10,557 nt of DNA. Origin: Pseudomonadota bacterium. GTDB taxonomy: Bacteria; Pseudomonadota; Alphaproteobacteria; Reyranellales; Reyranellaceae. The position numbers and the translations under genes are program-made. Below the pieces are notes generated by a model. The model did no database searches and was not told where the DNA came from. It saw only the letters and a list, made by a program, of their open reading frames with translations. Each line of letters begins with the position of its first letter. Positions within the stretch are counted from its first letter, which is position 1. The stretch spans positions 1-10,557 of the forward strand of contig JAEZHS010000318.1 of NCBI GenBank assembly GCA_023436825.1. The letters run 5' to 3'. Below are positions 6,322 to 10,557 of the stretch, one piece after another.

Positions 6322-6392
6322 TTGTCACCCCGAGCGCAGCGAGGGGCCTTTAAGGCAACAGGAAAGGTCCCGCGCTGCGCTCGGGATGACAG
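6322..6392. terminator. Intergenic palindrome between converging genes, probable bidirectional terminator
   Basis: Arms 6322-6351 and 6363-6392 are inverted copies matching at 26 of 30 positions, with an 11-bp loop. The core GTCA(C/T)CCCGAGCGCAGCG is of a kind often repeated in alphaproteobacterial intergenic DNA. It sits between the stop of the thioesterase gene (6314) and the stop of the PuuE-like gene (6402), where both transcripts must end. There is no long T-run, so it may act as an mRNA-stabilising 3' structure or Rho-assisted terminator rather than a classic intrinsic one. It fills the 87-bp gap, which holds nothing else. Confidence 0.75.
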
Positions 6393-6401
6393 TGAGGGCG
6401 A

Positions 6402-7292
6402 TCAGCCGCCAAACCTCTCGACCCAATGCTCGGCGATCTGGCGGCGCGTGGCAAACCAGGCGCCGCCCATCTTGTTCATGTGCGACACGATGCGATCCAG
6501 CGCGGCGATGCGGCCGGGGCGGCCGATCATGCGCAGGTGGAGCCCGATCGACATCATCTTGGGCGCCTGCTCACCTTCGACCCGCAGCGTGTCGAACGCG
6601 TCGGTCGTGTACTCGGCGAAGTCGCGCGCCGTCACGAAGCGGTGGAAGCCCTGGTGATAGTTCATGTAGTTGGTGTCGAAGCTGTAGGGCAGGACCAGAT
6701 GGCGCTTGCCTGAAACATCGACGAAGAACGGCAGGTCGTCGGAATAGTCGTCGCTGTCGTAGAGGAAGCCGCCTTCCTCGACCAGCAGGCGGCGCGTGTT
6801 GGGCGAAGGCGTCGAGCGCGTGTGCCAGCCGACCGGCCGCGTACCTGCAATATCGGTCAGCACTTTTACCGTGCGGGTGATGGCTTGGCGTTCGTCGGCT
6901 TCGGCCATGTGGGCGTGCCGTTCCCAACGCCAGCCGTGGCAGGAGATTTCGTGGCCGCGCTTCACGGCATCCTCGATCAACCAGGGTGAGAGCTCCGCCG
7001 CCCTGCCGCAGGTGCTGACGGTGGCATGCACGCCAAGCCGCTCCAATGCATCGGCGATCCGCCACCAGGCCGCCTTGGTGCCGTACTCGAAGTGCGATTC
7101 CATGCAGCGGTCGGCGATGCCGGAAATCTCGTCGGTGACCTCATAGACCTTTTCGTTGAAGGCATCGCCGGCGGAGAGGGACATCTCCGCACCTTCCTCG
7201 AAGTTGATGACGAAGGACACGGCGACTCGAGCGCCACCCGGCCAGTGCGCGTTTGGCGGCATGCGACCGTAGCCCTTCAGGTCACGAGTCAC
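6402..7292 (-). CDS. PuuE-like allantoinase family protein (polysaccharide deacetylase fold)
   Basis: A protein of about 296 aa with the NodB/polysaccharide-deacetylase fold in its PuuE form. Typical segments are RDLKGYGR and HWPGGARVAVSFVINFEEGAE near the N-terminus, GHEISCHGWRWE in the middle, RRLLVEEGGFLYDSDDYSDDLP, and MSIGLHLRMIGRPGR near the C-terminus. PuuE hydrolyses allantoin to allantoate in purine breakdown; relatives act on other cyclic amides, so allantoin is likely but not certain. No signal peptide is seen, so it should be cytoplasmic, unlike cell-wall deacetylases. The gene overlaps the end of the racemase-family gene, implying coupled translation. GTG 7292 and TTG 7301 are both possible starts; neither has a strong ribosome site and GTG is preferred as the more common codon. 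No uricase, HIU hydrolase or OHCU decarboxylase gene lies in the window. Confidence 0.82.
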   Translation of the reverse strand: MTRDLKGYGRMPPNAHWPGGARVAVSFVINFEEGAEMSLSAGDAFNEKVYEVTDEISGIADRCMESHFEYGTKAAWWRIADALERLGVHATVSTCGRAAELSPWLIEDAVKRGHEISCHGWRWERHAHMAEADERQAITRTVKVLTDIAGTRPVGWHTRSTPSPNTRRLLVEEGGFLYDSDDYSDDLPFFVDVSGKRHLVLPYSFDTNYMNYHQGFHRFVTARDFAEYTTDAFDTLRVEGEQAPKMMSIGLHLRMIGRPGRIAALDRIVSHMNKMGGAWFATRRQIAEHWVERFGG

Positions 7293-8031
7293 GGTGCCCA
7301 ATCACGTTCGCCAGTGCCGCGGACAGGCCTTTGGAGTCCTTCGGCCCCGGACGGCGATAGGTGCCGGCCGTCGGTTTGCGTGGATTCATGCGTACCAGCC
7401 CCTCGGCCATGACCACGGCGGCCTGGATGCCATCCACGAGCGGCACCGGCACTCGATCACGGATCTTGTTGGCGAGACCAGCGAGCGGCGCGCCGGCCAG
7501 GATGACGACGTCGGCGGCATCGTTGGTGACGGTGCGCAGCGCGAGATCGATCAGTACGGCCTCCTTCTCCTCCTGCACGTCGTCGATCGACCTGAAACCC
7601 TCGTCGAGCGTGCGGATGGCGGCGCAGCGGCCGGTCATGCCGTGCCAAGCGACGATCTCGGCGAACCACGGCTCGAGCGAGCGTGAGAAGCTCACGATGC
7701 CGAAGCGCCGTCCGAGCGTGCAGGCCATCAGCATCGCCGCCTCGGCCATGCCGACCACCGGGAAGTCGAACAGTTCACGCGCCCCACCCAGGCCCGGGTC
7801 GCCGAACGCGGCAATGATGGCGGCGTCCATCGTGCCGCGCCGCTCCGCCAGCATGTCGAGGGCCGCGGCCGAGCCGATGGCGGCTTCGGCGCGGGTGGCG
7901 ATGTAGGGCACGCCGTACGACGCCGTCATCGGCTGCAAGTCGGTACCGGGGCTTGCGACCAGCTTGGCCGAGGCAACCAGGCGGTCGGTGACGCCCGCGG
8001 ACGTGTTGGGATTGGCGACCAGGATTTTCAT
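7282..8031 (-). CDS. Asp/Glu/hydantoin racemase family protein lacking both catalytic cysteines
   Basis: A 249-aa protein with the family start MKILVANPNTSAGVTDRLV, then AAFGDPGLGGARELFDFPVVGMAEAA and ILAGAPLAGLA followed by VPVPLVDGI. Hydantoin and allantoin racemases normally use two cysteines, one just before FGDPG and one in a GCAG-type motif. Here the equivalent positions are A75 and G180/A181; the only cysteines are C104 and C136. Racemisation by the usual two-base thiol mechanism is thus unlikely, and the protein may catalyse another reaction on a hydantoin- or ureide-like ligand or be a binding protein. It starts 20 bp after the permease gene and its end overlaps the PuuE-like gene, so it belongs to the transport/ureide operon. 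Family call is firm, racemase activity is doubtful. Confidence 0.85.
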   Translation of the reverse strand: MKILVANPNTSAGVTDRLVASAKLVASPGTDLQPMTASYGVPYIATRAEAAIGSAAALDMLAERRGTMDAAIIAAFGDPGLGGARELFDFPVVGMAEAAMLMACTLGRRFGIVSFSRSLEPWFAEIVAWHGMTGRCAAIRTLDEGFRSIDDVQEEKEAVLIDLALRTVTNDAADVVILAGAPLAGLANKIRDRVPVPLVDGIQAAVVMAEGLVRMNPRKPTAGTYRRPGPKDSKGLSAALANVIGHRDS

Positions 8032-8051
8032 ACGGGAAGTCTAGCCCAGTT

Positions 8052-8852
8052 CTAGAAGTCGGCGAGCTTGCGCAGGCCGACCAGGCGGTCGCCGATCACC
8101 AGCGCCACGACCGCCAGCAGCACCAGGCCCGCCGAGATGGCGGCAATGGTGGGATCGGGGCGCTCCTCGACATATTGCAGCATCTGGATGGGCAGGGTCT
8201 TGGTCCAGGCGTCGGTGAAGAAGATCGAGATCGGATAGTTATCCATCGAGGCCAGGAAGGCGAACATGCCGGAGGTCAGGAAGGCCGGCGCCAGCGCCGG
8301 CACCAGCACGCGCAGCAGCGCCTGCGGATAGTTGCAACCAAGCGTGCGGGCGGCATCGATCAGCGAGAAGTCGAACAGGCTGAGCGCGCCGACGACGGTG
8401 CGTACGACGTAGGGCAGGGTGATGACCACGTGCGCCACCAGCAGGCTGGCGTAGATGTCGCGCAGGCCCATCGCCTTGAAGCCTTGCAGCATGGCGATGC
8501 CGATCACCAGGCCGGGCAGCATCAGCGGCGACACCAGGAAGGTCGATATGGCCTCGCGCCCGGGAAAGCGACCGCGCACCAGGGCGATGGCGCAGAGCGT
8601 GCCCAGCGCCATGGCGACGCCGGTCGAGATCGCCGCGACCTGCAGGGAGGTGACCAATGCCGGCAGCAGGCCGCGCGTGCCGGCCAGCCGCTCGTACCAG
8701 CGCAGCGACCAGTCGGGCGGCGGCAAGGTGAAGACGGTCGAGGAGCCGAAGGACACCGCGATGGTGACGCAGAGCGGCGTCATCAGGAACACCACGGTGA
8801 AGGCCGCGATGACCCAGGTGAAATATCGCGTCGCGCGCTCGATACCCGTCAT
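8052..8852 (-). CDS. ABC transporter permease, PotC type
   Basis: A 266-aa inner-membrane protein with six likely membrane segments, near residues 11-33, 65-92, 102-123, 134-156, 185-203 and 236-255. The binding-protein-dependent permease (EAA) loop reads DAARTLGCNYPQALLRVLVP (166-185), which docks on the ATPase. Sequence and length fit the PotC branch of the spermidine/putrescine-type importers, whose members also carry other small polar compounds. Its ATG overlaps the stop of the PotB-type gene as ATGA. The racemase-family gene follows after 20 bp, so the cargo is probably the substrate of that enzyme and the PuuE-like protein (inference). No solute-binding protein gene is within the window. 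Confidence 0.9.
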   Translation of the reverse strand: MTGIERATRYFTWVIAAFTVVFLMTPLCVTIAVSFGSSTVFTLPPPDWSLRWYERLAGTRGLLPALVTSLQVAAISTGVAMALGTLCAIALVRGRFPGREAISTFLVSPLMLPGLVIGIAMLQGFKAMGLRDIYASLLVAHVVITLPYVVRTVVGALSLFDFSLIDAARTLGCNYPQALLRVLVPALAPAFLTSGMFAFLASMDNYPISIFFTDAWTKTLPIQMLQYVEERPDPTIAAISAGLVLLAVVALVIGDRLVGLRKLADF

Positions 8853-9679
8853 GTGCTGCCTCCGAGCCGGCGGGCGAGCCAGGTCGAGCCGACGACGATG
8901 GCGACAGCCAGCGCCAGCAGGATGACGGCCGTGGTCGAGCCGAGTTGCTCGTTGCGCATCAGCAGGAAGGAGCGGCCGGTCAGCGTCGACAGCGTCTGGA
9001 AGCGATCGCCGATCAGCAACGAAGGGATGACGAACATCGACACGCTGAGCGAGAAGACGAATGCGATGCCGGAGACGACGCCGGGCAGGGTGAGCGGCAG
9101 GGTGACATGGGTGAAACGGTACATCGGCGTGGCGCCGAGGGTGGCGCCGGCCTCGCTCAGCCGGGGATCGATCAGTTTCACCACGGAATAGATCGGCAGG
9201 ATCATGAATGGCAGGAAGATGTTGGCGGCGCCCAGCACCAGGCCGGTCTCGGTGAACAGCAGCCGCTGCGGCTCATCCCACAGGCCGAGTCCCATCATGA
9301 GCTGGGTGACGACGCCGTCGCGGCGCAGGACGATCTGCCAGGCGAAGGCCTTGACCACCGCGCCGATCGACAGCGGCAGGATGATCGAGACCAGCATCAC
9401 GATTTGCAGGAGAGCGCCGGCGCGGGCGAGCGCGAAGGCAGCGGGATAGCCGATGATGAAGCAGACGACGGTGACCCAGGCGGCGACGCGCAGCGTGTTG
9501 CCGATGACGCGCCAGTTGAACGGATCGCTCATGAAGGCGACGTAGGGCTGCAGCGTCGGGCCGGCCGGGCCAGTGAAACTCTTCATCAGCAGCCAGAGCA
9601 GGGGATAGGCATAGACGACCAAGAGGTAGAGCACCGCCGGCAGGGCGAGCAGCGCCACTGGATCGCGCCAGGCCTTCAT
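8849..9679 (-). CDS. ABC transporter permease, PotB type
   Basis: A 276-aa membrane protein with about six membrane segments (roughly 9-32, 63-85, 92-114, 146-168, 196-219 and 249-268). The EAA loop reads SEAGATLGATPMYRFTHVTL (175-194) followed by PLTLPG. Length and motifs fit the PotB/permease-1 half of polyamine-type ABC importers. It pairs with the PotC-type subunit downstream to form the channel, and its start overlaps the ATPase stop as ATGA, so stoichiometric coupled translation is expected. The exact cargo cannot be inferred from this sequence; polyamine, ureide or hydantoin are open options. Confidence 0.9.
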   Translation of the reverse strand: MKAWRDPVALLALPAVLYLLVVYAYPLLWLLMKSFTGPAGPTLQPYVAFMSDPFNWRVIGNTLRVAAWVTVVCFIIGYPAAFALARAGALLQIVMLVSIILPLSIGAVVKAFAWQIVLRRDGVVTQLMMGLGLWDEPQRLLFTETGLVLGAANIFLPFMILPIYSVVKLIDPRLSEAGATLGATPMYRFTHVTLPLTLPGVVSGIAFVFSLSVSMFVIPSLLIGDRFQTLSTLTGRSFLLMRNEQLGSTTAVILLALAVAIVVGSTWLARRLGGST

Positions 9680-10557
9680 GGCGCCGGATAGATCAGCGTG
9701 TCGCCGCGCGACCAGGCGAGCTGCATCGCCGTTCCGGGCGCGGGCAGCCCGCCCGGCAAATCGGCGGTCTCGACCAGCAGCCGATCGGTCCCGGCGTTGG
9801 CGAAATGCAGCTGTACCTTCGAGCCCTGGAACACCGCGTCACGCAGCTCGGCGCGCACCAGGTTGTCGCCGGGCTGGTTGACGGCGATGCGTTCGGGCCG
9901 CACCGCGACCACGACGTCGCTGCCGGCGACGAAGCTCCCGCGCCCGGCCAATCGGCCGAAAGAGGTGTCGACCGCGACCATGCCATCGTCGATCGCCCCG
10001 ACGACCTTGCCGGCGAGCCGCGAGGAAAGGCCGACGAATTCCAGGACGAAAGCCGTCGCGGGCGATCGATAGATCATCTCCGGCGTGGCGAGCTGCTCGA
10101 TGGCGCCGCGGTTCATCACCGCGATGCGGTCCGACATGGTCAGCGCCTCGTCCTGGTCGTGAGTGACGAACACCGCCGTGGTGCCGAGCTCGCGCAGCAG
10201 CCGGCGCAGTTCGATCTGCATTGTCTCGCGCAGCTTACGGTCGAGGGCGGAGAAGGGCTCGTCGAGCAGCAGCAGCTTGGGCCGCACGGCGAGTGCACGG
10301 GCGACGGCGACGCGCTGCTGCTGGCCGCCCGACAGGGCGCGCACCGACCGATCGGCGAAGTCGGTGAGATGCACCAGCTCGAGGAAGCGCCTGACCGTGG
10401 GCGCGATGTCGCCGGCGGCGCGGCGCCGCGCCTTCAGGCCGAAGGCGACGTTCTCGGCGACGCTGAGATGGGGGAACAGGGCATAGTTCTGAAAGACCAC
10501 GCCGACATCGCGCCGGTGCGGCGGCCGGGCGGTGATGTCCTCGCCGTCGAGCCGCAC
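9676..10557 (-). CDS. ABC transporter ATPase, PotA type, 5' end cut off by window edge
   Basis: The frame is open from the right edge to TGA at 9676, giving 293 visible residues. Seen in order: the Q-loop VVFQNYALFPHLSV, signature LSGGQQQRVAVARAL (75-89), Walker B LLLLDEPFSALD (95-106) and H-loop VFVTHDQDEA (129-138). A C-terminal TOBE-type beta domain follows (about 190-290, with VVAVRPERIAV). The Walker A region and roughly 60 N-terminal residues lie beyond the window, so the first visible codon is not the start. This is the cytoplasmic energy subunit of a PotABC-like importer and drives the two permeases encoded downstream. It is the first visible gene of an operon whose promoter and solute-binding protein, if adjacent, would be further right. 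Confidence 0.93.
   Translation of the reverse strand: MRLDGEDITARPPHRRDVGVVFQNYALFPHLSVAENVAFGLKARRRAAGDIAPTVRRFLELVHLTDFADRSVRALSGGQQQRVAVARALAVRPKLLLLDEPFSALDRKLRETMQIELRRLLRELGTTAVFVTHDQDEALTMSDRIAVMNRGAIEQLATPEMIYRSPATAFVLEFVGLSSRLAGKVVGAIDDGMVAVDTSFGRLAGRGSFVAGSDVVVAVRPERIAVNQPGDNLVRAELRDAVFQGSKVQLHFANAGTDRLLVETADLPGGLPAPGTAMQLAWSRGDTLIYPAP

Noticed and set aside
5156..6328. Long minus-strand open frame opposite marR and the thioesterase
   Set aside because: Only its last part (5305 to about 5219) is real, as the N-terminus of the frameshifted reductase; the remainder is antisense to two clear plus-strand genes.
8175..9691. Two long plus-strand open frames opposite the permeases
   Set aside because: Very His/Gln/Arg/Asp-rich translations that mirror hydrophobic membrane segments on the other strand; not credible proteins.

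Overview
The window is GC-rich, densely packed bacterial DNA, most likely from an alphaproteobacterium. That rests on base composition, gene content and two intergenic palindromes of a kind common in alphaproteobacterial genomes; the genus cannot be fixed from this sequence alone. Nearly everything is coding, with gene junctions of 4-20 bp and several ATGA stop/start overlaps. No RNA gene, CRISPR array or insertion sequence was seen.

Left block (1-5305, minus strand, read right to left). This is a six-gene run starting at the divergent promoter region 5306-5362. In order: an N-terminal-ferredoxin NAD(P)H reductase that carries a one-base frameshift here; a hydroxyacyl-CoA-dehydrogenase-like SDR; a PaaA-like diiron (four-helix) oxygenase subunit; an unrecognised 188-aa protein; an alpha/beta hydrolase; and an M81 (MlrC-like) metallopeptidase that runs off the left edge. 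On the plus strand, divergently, lie a MarR-family regulator and a PaaI-type hotdog thioesterase. A perfect 7-bp inverted repeat in the divergent region is the obvious candidate operator. The set reads like a small, non-canonical CoA-thioester oxidation pathway: reductase plus diiron oxygenase to activate an acyl- or aryl-CoA, SDR and hydrolase to process the product, thioesterase to rescue dead-end CoA esters. The canonical partners PaaB, PaaC, PaaD, PaaZ and BoxC are not in the window.

Middle (6315-6401). Two transcription units converge on a 71-bp imperfect palindrome that probably ends both.

Right block (6402-10557, minus strand). This operon enters from the right edge: a PotA-type ABC ATPase (N-terminus cut off), two PotB/PotC-type permeases joined by ATGA overlaps, an Asp/Glu/hydantoin-racemase-family protein that lacks both usual catalytic cysteines, and a PuuE-type (allantoinase-like) polysaccharide-deacetylase-fold enzyme. 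Together they suggest uptake and breakdown of a ureide, hydantoin or similar cyclic amide.

Most notable points: the frameshift in the reductase; the unusual PaaA-like oxygenase operon with an unknown partner protein; a RIME-like palindrome that interrupts that operon and contains the start codon proposed for the unknown gene; and the cysteine-less racemase homologue.
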